Source: Gammaproteobacteria bacterium LSUCC0057
GTDB lineage: Bacteria > Pseudomonadota > Gammaproteobacteria > Pseudomonadales > Porticoccaceae
Length of the DNA: 64,000 nucleotides
Reading direction: 5' to 3'
Assembly (NCBI GenBank): GCA_004535795.1
Contig: SPIA01000001.1
Location: forward strand, 248,001-312,000
Part shown: positions 16,649 through 25,096 of the stretch, one piece after another
Numbering within the stretch: the stretch's first letter is position 1
How the letters are laid out: every line of letters begins with the position of its first letter
Position numbers and translations under genes: made by a program
The notes under the pieces: generated by a model
Databases searched by the model: none
Seen by the model: only the letters and a program-made list of their open reading frames with translations
What the model was told of the DNA's origin: nothing

Positions 16649-17674
16649 ATGAAAAGCATTCTTGTTACTGGTGGCGCTGGTTTTATTGGCAGTCACATTG
16701 TCACAAAGCTTTTAGAGAGTAATTATCACGTGGTAGTCCTTGATAACTTCACCAATAGTTCACCGAGCACTCTCAACAAAATTATCGAAATACTCAATGC
16801 TGGTGGAAAATTTGATGTTTACCTTGACGTATGTGAGGGAGATGTTAATGATATTAATCAATTGTCTAATTTATTTGCAAAATTCACTTTTGAATGTGTA
16901 ATACACCTTGCAGGCCTTAAATCTGTCTCGGAAAGTAGCAATCAACCACTAAATTACTACCATAACAATGTTTCTGCTACGGCAACCCTTTTGCAATCGA
17001 TGAGGAATGCAGGTGTATTTAAATTCATCTTTAGTTCTTCCGCTACTATTTATGGAGAAACGGATGTTATGCCTTTATCAGAAGACTCTACCCTCGGAGT
17101 AATAAAAAATCCATATGGCAAGACAAAGCTTATTGTAGAAGATATGTTAAGCGATCTCTCTAGTTCTGACTCAAGGTGGTCAATCGCAGTGCTCCGATAT
17201 TTTAATCCAGTCGGAGCACACAAGAGTGGTAAAATTGGTGAAAATCCTATTAATACACCGAACAATCTTTTTCCCTATATAATGCAAGTAGCAACTGGTC
17301 AACAGTCGATTCTATCAGTCTATGGTAATGATTATCCTACGCACGATGGTTCAGGTATGCGTGATTATATCCATGTTCTCGATTTAGTTGATGGGCACTT
17401 GGCAACACTTAGTTGGTTGAAAGAATCTCGTGGTCTGGCAGTGTGGAATTTAGGAACTGGTACCCCTTACTCAGTTTTTGAGGTAATTTCCGCTTTTGAA
17501 AAGGTTATAAATAGAAAAATACCTTTTAAAATTTGTGGAAGAAGAAAGGGCGATGTTTCTGAATGCTGGGCAAATCCCAAAAAAGCACGATCAGAGTTAC
17601 TCTGGGTGGCAAAGCGCGATTTAACAGAAATGGTAGAGGATGCTTGGCACTGGCAAACACAGGAAACCTATTAA
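16649..17674 (+). CDS. galE: UDP-glucose 4-epimerase
   Basis: A 341-aa extended SDR with the GalE hallmarks: ILVTGGAGFIGSHIV, DNFTNSSPSTL, IHLAGLKSVSESSNQPLNYY, SSSATIYG, the catalytic NPYGKTKLIVED (Tyr-x3-Lys), LRYFNPVGAH and GTGTPYSVFEV. It interconverts UDP-glucose and UDP-galactose, fed by GalU upstream. An AAGGAG ribosome-binding site precedes the ATG. It is AT-rich like its neighbours, so it probably travelled with the locus rather than being the core galE. Confidence 0.96.
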   Translation: MKSILVTGGAGFIGSHIVTKLLESNYHVVVLDNFTNSSPSTLNKIIEILNAGGKFDVYLDVCEGDVNDINQLSNLFAKFTFECVIHLAGLKSVSESSNQPLNYYHNNVSATATLLQSMRNAGVFKFIFSSSATIYGETDVMPLSEDSTLGVIKNPYGKTKLIVEDMLSDLSSSDSRWSIAVLRYFNPVGAHKSGKIGENPINTPNNLFPYIMQVATGQQSILSVYGNDYPTHDGSGMRDYIHVLDLVDGHLATLSWLKESRGLAVWNLGTGTPYSVFEVISAFEKVINRKIPFKICGRRKGDVSECWANPKKARSELLWVAKRDLTEMVEDAWHWQTQETY

Positions 17675-17745
17675 TGCAATCAATCAATTAGTTTATTAAT
17701 TATCTGTCTAACTATCTTAATTTATCGTAAAGGTCTAATACTTTG

Positions 17746-18492
17746 ATGAGTCTTGTTTCTATAATAATGCCTGCTTACAATGCTTCTCATTTTATCTCAA
17801 GATCAATACAATGTATCTTGGACCAAAACTATGACAATTTTGAGCTGATAATAATATGCGACGCCCCTACTGACAATACAGTTGAGATTGTTAAATCTTT
17901 TACAGATAAACGGATTCGAACCTTTTTTTTAGAAAGTAATCATGGCGTATCCGAAGCTAGAAATTTAGGTCTAAGTCAAGCATCAGGACGATATATAGCG
18001 TTCTGTGATGCTGATGATTTCTGGTATCCAGAAAAACTCTCAATCCAAATACATCTTATGCAGACGCAAAATTTAAGTATATGTCATTCGAATTGTGATT
18101 TGGTAAACACTGCAGGAAATAAAATAGGTCAACGTATTTATCCATCCATTGTGACTTATAAGATTATGAAGTACCGGAATTTTATCTGCAATTCAAGCGG
18201 TATTTATGACGCAAAAAAACTTTCAATAGTTTTCCAAGAGAAAGTATATCATGAGGATTATTTAATGTGGCTTTCATTATTATCTAAAGCTGGTAAGTCT
18301 GTAAGGTCAAGTCAACCTTTACTAATGTATACAATAAACCCAAATGGGCTTAGTCATAATAAAATTAAATCATTTCTAGGAATGCTTAAAATACAGCATC
18401 TTCATGGGATCAGTTTGATCGAATGTGTTTTTAATTTGGTTCCTCATATTATAAGTAGGGTATTTTTATATAATATGTGGAAAAGCAAATAG
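17746..18492 (+). CDS. Family 2 glycosyltransferase
   Basis: A 248-aa GT2 enzyme. Residues 2-12 are SLVSIIMPAYN, followed by DQNYDNFELIIICDAPTDNT and GVSEARNLGLSQASGRYIA; the metal-binding FCDADDFWYPEKL (DxD) lies near residue 88. The protein is short at its C-terminus compared with many GT2 members but covers the catalytic domain, including YHEDYLMWL, a plausible ED base motif. A TTG immediately upstream (17743) is an alternative start. After this gene the locus is interrupted by about 1.16 kb without coding capacity. Confidence 0.88.
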   Translation: MSLVSIIMPAYNASHFISRSIQCILDQNYDNFELIIICDAPTDNTVEIVKSFTDKRIRTFFLESNHGVSEARNLGLSQASGRYIAFCDADDFWYPEKLSIQIHLMQTQNLSICHSNCDLVNTAGNKIGQRIYPSIVTYKIMKYRNFICNSSGIYDAKKLSIVFQEKVYHEDYLMWLSLLSKAGKSVRSSQPLLMYTINPNGLSHNKIKSFLGMLKIQHLHGISLIECVFNLVPHIISRVFLYNMWKSK

Positions 18493-19651
18493 TTTTAAAC
18501 CATACGCTTAAGCCTAGGAAAATCAATCTTAATCAGTTTCTCCACTTCACAGGTCGCAATTTACCGAAAATACTTTGCATTTTTTACCTAAATGTTGTCA
18601 AATCCTTTGCTTATCAGTTCCAGGCTAACATATGATTTGGATGGCCCTCTTAGTCCTCGAGTAGCTCATTAATAAGAGCGTCAACCTCGTAGTATGAATT
18701 TCTTTTATGCTCGATTGAACATCACTCCATGCATTCTTGACGGCTCTAGATTTGCGCAATTAAACATTCATAATGTCGTTATCATATCCTGCATTCTCTT
18801 TCAAAAAAAGTTATGCATGTAAATAAATAAGCAAGTGGACTGTGTATTTGAAAGAAAGATGGCAACAGCTCACCAACTTAATTATAAGTCAATAAAAAGA
18901 CCTCGGATGCTTTTTTCAAGGTTAATCAAGTAAATCAGCTCTGTGCGTTTCACTTTCTGTCAAATTAAAGCTCTATATGAATGCTCTAAGGTTTTTAATT
19001 TTGCCGTCAACAACAACATAGACTCTTTTTAGAAGTTGGTTTCAATATCTGTCTTTAACATTAAGCCTATTAACTGCTATACCCTGCTCAGTCAACTGTT
19101 TGTGTCTATTACCTTCGATAACGGTACCAATTAACTTGCAAGATGATGCTAACATTTACAGTTACTAACAGTTCCGTAGCCTGGCTTTTTTCCAAAGAAA
19201 TGCTGTAGTAAGATATTCATGTTAAAAGCTCAGAAAAATTTCCTAAAGAGTATTTAACAGTCATTTTTTATGATGCCTTTATAAAGCTCGAGACTTTACG
19301 GATAAGTTGCGTATTCAATTTAAGCACGTGTTCGTAAATATATTTGAATTATTTATCATGATCTTTTGATCACTTCATAATCGTCTCTTCGATTACTAAA
19401 GTGTCATCATGAAAGTAATTTTAATCAGAAGAGCCTAAATACCTCTGAGACAGGGAGAGTTTCGCTCTTTATTAACAAAGAATCTTCAAAATATTTCTCT
19501 CTTCTCTTTAATTAATGATATTTTTCGTTTAACACTCCTTAAGGTCATGAAATTGACTGTCGTAACTCTTGATAAATATGACCATTCGTTCAACACTAAG
19601 CTTTACTAGATAACTATTCCAATACAGTCCAATATTATTAAGGAATTTTTT
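18493..19651. other. 1.16-kb gene-free stretch, possibly eroded mobile-element DNA
   Basis: No reading frame of convincing length occurs on either strand. Around 19105-19150 one frame reads SITFDNGTN, stop, LAR, which resembles the DNG(T/K)EFA region of IS30-family transposases. A little further on, near 19178-19200, a shifted frame gives WLFSKEM. No terminal repeats or target duplication were found. The stretch separates the glycosyltransferase gene from the SDR/AlkP pair and could be the scar of a lost gene and an old insertion sequence; this is a weak reading. Confidence 0.3.
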
Positions 19652-20599
19652 TTGAATATTATAGTAACTGGATCCTCAGGATATGTAGCATCAAATCTAA
19701 TTCCTCTTCTAAAGAAAGAATTTTCTGTATTTTCTGTAGATTCAGTCTGTAGTAATTATTGCGATTTAAATGCAAGTATAGACAGTGCTGAATTCAGGAG
19801 CTGGCTTTCTCAATTCGAGGATGAGCAAATAAGTATTGTAAATTTAGCTGCAGCTCGATTTGACTATGGCGCAACTGCTGTCGACTATTACCAAACAAAT
19901 GTTTCATCCCAAAAAAAATTTTTGGAATCCCTTAGTAATATGGTTGTCAAAAAGTTTATTCATGTTAGTTCAGTAGCAGCTTTCGATGGCTTTCATATTA
20001 ATTTTTCTCGCACCCTTAGTTGTGATGATGCTTACAGGGCTACTAAATATATTCAAGAATCAATAATTAAAAAATGGTGTGATGACCATAACGTTGAGCT
20101 CATCGTACTTTATCCATCAGCAATTTTTTCTGAGGATCCAAGATCAGATACCAATATAGGTAAGTTACAATCAGTATCGAAATTTATCCCTTTCATCCCA
20201 AATATTGAAATTACTAAAAGTCTTACCTATTTACCATTTTTTTCTAAATTTATTGTTGATTCTGTAGCTGGTGAAATTTCTGCCGGGAAGTATTTAACAA
20301 TTGAAAATCCATCAATATCAGTATCAAAAATGATTCAACTTATTTCTGGGCGATCTATCAAATTGGTTAAAATTCCCTTTTTTTCAGGCATTTTGAAAAT
20401 TATTGCAAACTTCCTCCATGTGTTGGGTTTTTTTGGAAGAATTGATTTGAAGCTCACTCCTAACAGGGTTGTTAAGTTGTTTACTGATACTTCCTATAGC
20501 CACGTTAGTTCTATGGATATAGATACTGAGACATATGTTGCACGAAATTGTGAAGAGTTGCCGGAAATTTTGGCCAAATTATCAAGAGTTGAAAAATGA
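19652..20599 (+). CDS. Extended SDR, NAD-dependent epimerase/dehydratase family
   Basis: A 315-aa protein with an N-terminal Rossmann motif IIVTGSSGYVASNLIPLL and a Tyr-x3-Lys catalytic pair in DDAYRATKYIQES (about residue 130). FIHVSSVAAFDG supplies the Ser of the triad. It is a divergent sugar-nucleotide epimerase, dehydratase or reductase whose substrate I cannot name. The start is a TTG at 19652 with AAGGA 7 bp upstream. The next gene overlaps its stop by 4 bp (ATGA), so the two are a coupled pair, set apart from the rest of the locus by the gene-free stretch upstream. Confidence 0.8.
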   Translation: MNIIVTGSSGYVASNLIPLLKKEFSVFSVDSVCSNYCDLNASIDSAEFRSWLSQFEDEQISIVNLAAARFDYGATAVDYYQTNVSSQKKFLESLSNMVVKKFIHVSSVAAFDGFHINFSRTLSCDDAYRATKYIQESIIKKWCDDHNVELIVLYPSAIFSEDPRSDTNIGKLQSVSKFIPFIPNIEITKSLTYLPFFSKFIVDSVAGEISAGKYLTIENPSISVSKMIQLISGRSIKLVKIPFFSGILKIIANFLHVLGFFGRIDLKLTPNRVVKLFTDTSYSHVSSMDIDTETYVARNCEELPEILAKLSRVEK

Positions 20600-21900
20600 A
20601 TAGTAAACTAATTTTTATTGAACTAAATGAAATTAATTTTGATACAGCATCTTTCTATGTTGAAAGAGGAAAGCATTTACCAGGATTCACAAAGCTTATT
20701 GAAAAGGGCATTATACTTACTCAAGCGGAAGTGGTATATGAAAACCTTGAACCTTGGATTCAATGGCCATCAGTACATACCGGCAAAACTTATGATGAAC
20801 ACAAGGTGTTCAGACTTGGTGATTTCGTTAATTCGACTGATGAGCAGTTTTTCGAAAAGGTTGAAAAAGCAGGTTTTTCTGTTGGTGCAGTGAGCCCCAT
20901 GAATGCTTCCAACAATCTTGAAAATCCAGCGTATTTTATACCTGATCCTTGGACACAAACTCCCTGTGACAATAGTTTTTTTAGTAAAAGTATTACCGAT
21001 TCAATTGTTCAAGCTGTCAATGATAACTCACAGTCAAAGCTTACCTTTAAATCTATCCTTAATTTGGTGTTGGCTTTTGTTGCTCTTGTAGGACCATCTC
21101 GATATCTTCCAATGGCGAAGTATGCTTTTAATGCTTTAGGTAAGCCTTGGCGCAAGGCATTATTTTTGGATATGTTGTTGTATGAAATGCATAAAACTTT
21201 ATTTATAAGAAAAAAACCAAATTTCTCAACATTGTTTCTAAATGCGGGTGCACATATTCAGCATCACTACTTTTTCAATTCACCATATGTTGCTTCACCA
21301 GAGTTAAAAAACCCTGATTGGTATATTGGAAAAGACGATGATCCAATTTTAGAGATGCTCAAAGTTTATGATGAAATGCTGATAGATCTTCTTGAATTAC
21401 CAAATACTGAAATTATTGTTGCCACGGGGCTTTCACAAAAACCCTATGAGCAATTAAAGTTCTACTATCGCTTCAAAGACCATGCATCGTTTTTGGAAAG
21501 CGTCGGAGTAGAATTCACTGATGTTATACCAAGAATGACCCGAGATTTCCTGGTTTCATTTGATACTGAAGAGTTGGCATTTAAAGCGGAACAGCAGTTA
21601 TCAAAAATACTTGTGAATGACGAAGTTAGGTTATTTGAAGAGATTGATAACAGAGGCAAAGACATTTTTGTGGTGTTGACCTATCCCTCAGAAATTACAG
21701 ATAAAACTATGATCACCTATTCAGGAAAAGAGTTGCAGCTAGCTAATTTAGTAACTTTCGTGGCGATTAAAAACGGCGAACATCAAAGTAAAGGTTTTGC
21801 CTATTATTCCGATGGTCTATCTGAATTTGCGCCGCCTCAAGGCAGTCATGTGGCTGAGATTCATAATACTGTCTTGCATTTTTTTGGTATACGTTCTTAA
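20596..21900 (+). CDS. Alkaline-phosphatase-superfamily (phosphodiesterase-like) protein of the polysaccharide locus
   Basis: A 434-aa protein with no signal peptide. The N-terminal KLIFIELNEINFDTASFY and EPWIQWPSVHTGKTYDEH fit the AlkP/nucleotide-pyrophosphatase fold, in which acidic residues and a Ser/Thr nucleophile bind metal. AGAHIQHHYFF supplies further histidines, and the end contains GSHVAEIHNTVLHFFGI. Similar uncharacterised proteins occur in O-antigen and capsule loci. A role in transfer or removal of a phospho-substituent is possible but unproven. It is translationally coupled to the SDR gene and is the last gene of the AT-rich island. Confidence 0.65.
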   Translation: MNSKLIFIELNEINFDTASFYVERGKHLPGFTKLIEKGIILTQAEVVYENLEPWIQWPSVHTGKTYDEHKVFRLGDFVNSTDEQFFEKVEKAGFSVGAVSPMNASNNLENPAYFIPDPWTQTPCDNSFFSKSITDSIVQAVNDNSQSKLTFKSILNLVLAFVALVGPSRYLPMAKYAFNALGKPWRKALFLDMLLYEMHKTLFIRKKPNFSTLFLNAGAHIQHHYFFNSPYVASPELKNPDWYIGKDDDPILEMLKVYDEMLIDLLELPNTEIIVATGLSQKPYEQLKFYYRFKDHASFLESVGVEFTDVIPRMTRDFLVSFDTEELAFKAEQQLSKILVNDEVRLFEEIDNRGKDIFVVLTYPSEITDKTMITYSGKELQLANLVTFVAIKNGEHQSKGFAYYSDGLSEFAPPQGSHVAEIHNTVLHFFGIRS

Positions 21901-22219
21901 CGCTTTACTACATTTAAAATGGCTTTACTCCAATATTACATAACCCTAGTATAAAGTAATTTTATCAATTAATTAGGTTTCAAGAGTTTTCAACTATCCT
22001 CCATGCACAATTTTGTAATAATTACAAAATAGTTTTTTTTGAAGTAGACTCTGAATTTTAATTTTATATCGAGTTCCGAGAATTGCGATATAGTTCATTT
22101 GCGCCTCTTTTGAAATACGCCTGAACTACGTTGTTATGCTGAGTGAAACACTCCCGAGAATGCGTTTAATCTAGTGATTACGTGTTTAGCACAAATTGTC
22201 TGTGCCCACATCCTCTTGG
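21901..22219. other. Intergenic stretch between the polysaccharide island and the recombinase gene
   Basis: These 319 bp separate convergent genes. Nothing coding is visible. A T-rich run occurs at 22031-22040 but without a good preceding stem. Composition begins to recover toward the genome average near its right end, so one boundary of the recombinase module may lie here. Confidence 0.4.
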
Positions 22220-23086
22220 CTAAATTTCTTGCCAAGCCCTCAAGTATTTCATTGCTGTTGATTCCATTTGCCAGCCTCCGCGCAACATAATTTTCTCTAA
22301 CGGCTCCCCCTCTATAAGTAGATCTAGTGCTCGCCCGACTCTAAACGAGTGACCAGATAATAACTCCTCACACCTCAGCTTCGCTTTAGCCTGAAGCTTT
22401 TTGAGTATTAGGCTGACATTGGCAGGGCACATAGCATTTGTTTTTGGCACCCCGTGTCGATTGATGCCTCTGATGATGGGCCCTTTACCCCCTGAATATT
22501 CACCCCAGTCGGATAACAGTTGGTAGAGATCCTCCGTTATAGGGATTATCTTACCGTTGCCGTACTGATCTGTTTTTGAGCGCTCCATCAATATAGCTTT
22601 TTTGCCGTTGGGTAGTGTTTGTATGTTCTCAAACCTAAAAGCACAAAGTTCTGAACGCCTCCGCATGGTCTCGTAACCCAGGGTAAGTAATACACGGTTA
22701 CGCTGCCCGCGCAGGTCGTCCCCACATACAGCCAGCAGTTGTTTGAGGATGTCTTTGGTGAGTGGGACTGCTTGCTTTTGTGCTCGGCCCTTTTGTCTGT
22801 GCATCCGCTTGAGTGCCAGAATAACTTCTGGGTGACGCGTTTGCTCGGGTAAGCTCGCCAAACGATGGACTGTACCGAGGGAGTTTATACGTCGTCTCAC
22901 AGTTGCTGTAGACAGATAGCTGGCACAGTATTCAATGTAGTATTTCCACTCCTCGCCTGTGCTCTTTTTGAGCTTTACCTTGTTCTTTTTGCACCAGTCG
23001 CTGAAGTGGTTGAAGTCAGCTTTGTAAGCGCGAAGTGTATTTTGGGCAAAAGCACCGTCAAATTTTTCGAAAAGTTGGTCGATCAT
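22220..23086 (-). CDS. Tyrosine recombinase (phage integrase family)
   Basis: A 288-aa site-specific recombinase. The N-terminal SAM-like core-binding domain covers about residues 1-95 (FAQNTLRAYKADFNHFSDWC). The catalytic domain is complete: Arg143 in TMRRRSELCAFRF, Lys171 in MERSKTDQYG, His246 and Arg249 in SGHSFRVGRALDLL, Trp272 in the second His position (RGGWQMEST) and nucleophile Tyr281 (MKYLRAW). It could be the integrase of a small genetic element. It is divergent from the XRE gene and shares with it a 61-bp gap holding a palindrome. No tRNA lies next to it, so the attachment site is not obvious. Confidence 0.93.
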   Translation of the reverse strand: MIDQLFEKFDGAFAQNTLRAYKADFNHFSDWCKKNKVKLKKSTGEEWKYYIEYCASYLSTATVRRRINSLGTVHRLASLPEQTRHPEVILALKRMHRQKGRAQKQAVPLTKDILKQLLAVCGDDLRGQRNRVLLTLGYETMRRRSELCAFRFENIQTLPNGKKAILMERSKTDQYGNGKIIPITEDLYQLLSDWGEYSGGKGPIIRGINRHGVPKTNAMCPANVSLILKKLQAKAKLRCEELLSGHSFRVGRALDLLIEGEPLEKIMLRGGWQMESTAMKYLRAWQEI

Positions 23087-23114
23087 GGTATTCTCCTGTA
23101 TCTAAACGCACAGG

Positions 23115-23135
23115 TATGATTCTAATAGAATCATA
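23115..23135. promoter_or_regulatory. 21-bp perfect palindrome between the recombinase and XRE genes
   Basis: Arms TATGATTCTA (23115-23124) and TAGAATCATA (23126-23135) flank a single A. It sits in the middle of the 60-bp divergent promoter region and includes a TATGAT that could be a -10 box. It is best read as the operator of the XRE-type repressor, shutting both directions. Confidence 0.6.
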
Positions 23136-23146
23136 AATGAATATCA

Positions 23147-23392
23147 ATGGTATCATCTTGTCAAATTAAAGCAGCTCGAGCTATGTTAGGTTGGAGTGCT
23201 GTTGAGCTTGCCAAGCGTTGTGGCGTAGGAAGTGCCTCAATAAAACGCTACGAAGTCCAGCAGGGCGTACCAGTAGCGAACACTAAAAATCTATTGGCTA
23301 TCAGGCAGTCGTTTGAAGAAGCAGGTATAGAGTTCATTGGCGATCCTTTAGTCAATCCTGGCGTCGTCTTAAACGTGGCTCTACGTGGTTGA
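23147..23392 (+). CDS. XRE-family helix-turn-helix protein
   Basis: An 81-aa protein consisting of a lambda-Cro/C1-type helix-turn-helix: IKAARAMLGWSAVELAKRCG, then VGSASIKRYEVQQGVPVANT. The C-terminal FEEAGIEFIGD is common in small XRE proteins of mobile elements. No good Shine-Dalgarno precedes the ATG at 23147, and the possible -10 (TATGAT) at 23115 lies close, so the message may have a very short leader. Its 3' end overlaps the convergent KHGL-protein gene by 41 bp. Repression of the recombinase through the palindrome is inferred. Confidence 0.85.
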   Translation: MVSSCQIKAARAMLGWSAVELAKRCGVGSASIKRYEVQQGVPVANTKNLLAIRQSFEEAGIEFIGDPLVNPGVVLNVALRG

Positions 23393-24335
23393 TAGCTTCT
23401 TCTTTTACTTCACTTTCTCTCCTCTCCTTAACCACTTGTCTTAGTTCCCCTAGTGCTTTGCTGAATTGGTTGTTTAGAGAATGGTTATATCGTGACAGGC
23501 TCTCTAGTTCGGTTATGTCCGGTAGGGTGCAGCGCTCATTGAGTTTGCGCATTTCGTTGAGTTTTACATCAATTGAGAAGCAGCCTAACTCGGCTGCTAT
23601 CTCTTCTGAAAGCATTTCAAGAAACTCTTCTACCTGGCTTTGATAGGAAATGAACTCAAACGGTTCACATGAGGCATAATCCACCAGCTCACTTGGTAAT
23701 GATGCTATGTCAGCCCGCATTACTGCAGATGCCAAGCCCTGTTGGTCGTTTTCAGCTTTAAATAGACAGCCTACTTTTATACCCGCCAACTCGGCTAGAT
23801 GCTCAAGCTTTTGAAAAACAGCCTCGGCGTGCTCTTCAATACCGTTAAGAGTCTTAACTCCTCTAGCCAGGCAGCTGAATACTTCTGACTGCATGTTGTA
23901 GATTTCTGCTAAACGTTCAGTATTGGTCTGGTGTCTTAGGTCATAGAGCCCAGCTAGTGAGTTTACTGTGTACTTCCTCATTAACCGCGTAGGGAGTTGT
24001 AACTCCTCCATTTCGGGTGCATGCAATCGATTTTTGATTTTTGCCCTCTCAAATAATTGGTTCTCAACTAAGTTGCCACGTTGCAAACGGACATAGCAGC
24101 TTGCACAGCGTTCGGCGAGTATGATCTCGGTAAAGGTAGCCAGGTCATATTCTTCAATGAGACTTCGACAGTAATAGTCGTAGGCAGCAAGTTCATCGGG
24201 GCCGATCATCTGTGTAGATGTGAGCCCATGCTTTAGAGCATTTTGAGAGGAGCGTTTTTTGCCCCTATCTGTCTTTGGGCCAGTCGGTTTGTTGGGGGCG
24301 CTTTGCGGGGCTGGGGTGGGGTGTGTAGTAGTCAT
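23352..24335 (-). CDS. Conserved protein of unknown function with N-terminal GPKT-GK-SSQNALKHGL motif
   Basis: A 327-aa soluble protein. After a Thr/Pro-rich start, residues 18-38 contain GPKTDRGKKRSSQNALKHGL, a motif shared by a widespread set of uncharacterised bacterial proteins that often lie near integrases or transposons. The remainder is predicted largely helical, with Leu/Glu-rich segments (about residues 60-300) and a basic tail (HVEPRLRRRQD). No enzymatic motif is visible. The basic N-terminal motif may bind nucleic acid, but that is speculation. It is convergent with the XRE gene (41-bp overlap) and completes a three-gene module with the recombinase. Confidence 0.6.
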   Translation of the reverse strand: MTTTHPTPAPQSAPNKPTGPKTDRGKKRSSQNALKHGLTSTQMIGPDELAAYDYYCRSLIEEYDLATFTEIILAERCASCYVRLQRGNLVENQLFERAKIKNRLHAPEMEELQLPTRLMRKYTVNSLAGLYDLRHQTNTERLAEIYNMQSEVFSCLARGVKTLNGIEEHAEAVFQKLEHLAELAGIKVGCLFKAENDQQGLASAVMRADIASLPSELVDYASCEPFEFISYQSQVEEFLEMLSEEIAAELGCFSIDVKLNEMRKLNERCTLPDITELESLSRYNHSLNNQFSKALGELRQVVKERRESEVKEEAINHVEPRLRRRQD

Positions 24336-25096
24336 ACGGTTAGCATTGCGTGTGCTTCACCGTTTTACAATGGTGTAACACTACATGTTGTGTTGTTTGA
24401 GTAAATAACTAAGGCTGATCAGGTTTTTTACACTATATATAGTATTTTTTGGCCTAAAATTACAAAACGAACCCTAAAAAGCGCTTTTAATTCAATGGCT
24501 TAATTTTATTGCGATAAATATGCTTATCTCTATTAACCTTCAAGCCTATAAAATTTGCTTACGATTCTTCGAATCGTCTGGCGGTTAGAAGCACTTAAAT
24601 CGGCACTATGAGTACGTCACATCACATAGATGAATGAGATGCGAGAACCACACAAGGTTCTAGAGAAATCTGGCAGTCAGCCTATGGTCGTTTTGAAAAA
24701 CCCCCAGCCCTTGTCGTTTGTATTGCCCCCCTCCCAAGGCGATCGCCAATGAGCCGCAGTTCAGGGCAATTTTGGGTGTATTTAAGCAGCTGGTACTGGC
24801 CGCTAGAGCAGGGCCTGTAATGCCGAGGCGCTAGCCAATTGTTCAGGTACACCGCCGACAAGGCTACTTGATTCCCCGCTTAAAAGCCTGCCGGCCGGCT
24901 GTTTTGAGCCTGTCTTTTGGCGCTACTTGAGTCTAAATTATAGAACTAAACTGCTTGCAATCCTTCTGATTTGGGCGTAGCTTCGAAAAAGTCTAGTTTT
25001 TGGAGGGTCTAAAACTGGGCTGTTTATAAGCCTCACCCGTGTTACTACAAAGGTGGCGCGGTACCTTTAACTACAAAAGATATAAAAGGGTTCATT
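24336..25096. other. 761-bp non-coding region upstream of proteorhodopsin
   Basis: No gene is visible. Structure seen: a 12-bp AT palindrome ACTATATATAGT (24432-24443), an inverted repeat ACGATTC/GAATCGT with a 3-nt loop (24561-24577), and the putative proteorhodopsin promoter at the right end. Composition changes from AT-rich at the left to GC-rich after about 24650, so a boundary between the recombinase module and the phototrophy cassette may fall here. I did not find a tRNA or matching direct repeats that would mark an attachment site. Confidence 0.5.
24993..25030 (+). promoter_or_regulatory. Putative proteorhodopsin promoter with overlapping inverted repeat
   Basis: TTGGAG (25000-25005) and TTATAA (25024-25029) are spaced by 18 bp, an acceptable sigma-70 pair about 70 bp before the ATG. 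CTAGTTTT (24993-25000) and AAAACTGG (25011-25018) form an inverted repeat with one mismatch that overlaps the -35 box and spacer, where a repressor or activator could bind. Assigned by eye only. Confidence 0.35.

Noticed and set aside
24739-24748. GGCGATCGCC palindrome as a special site
   Set aside because: GCGATCGC-like sequences recur in GC-rich genes of this window (for example near 58218 and 59030), so one more is not notable.
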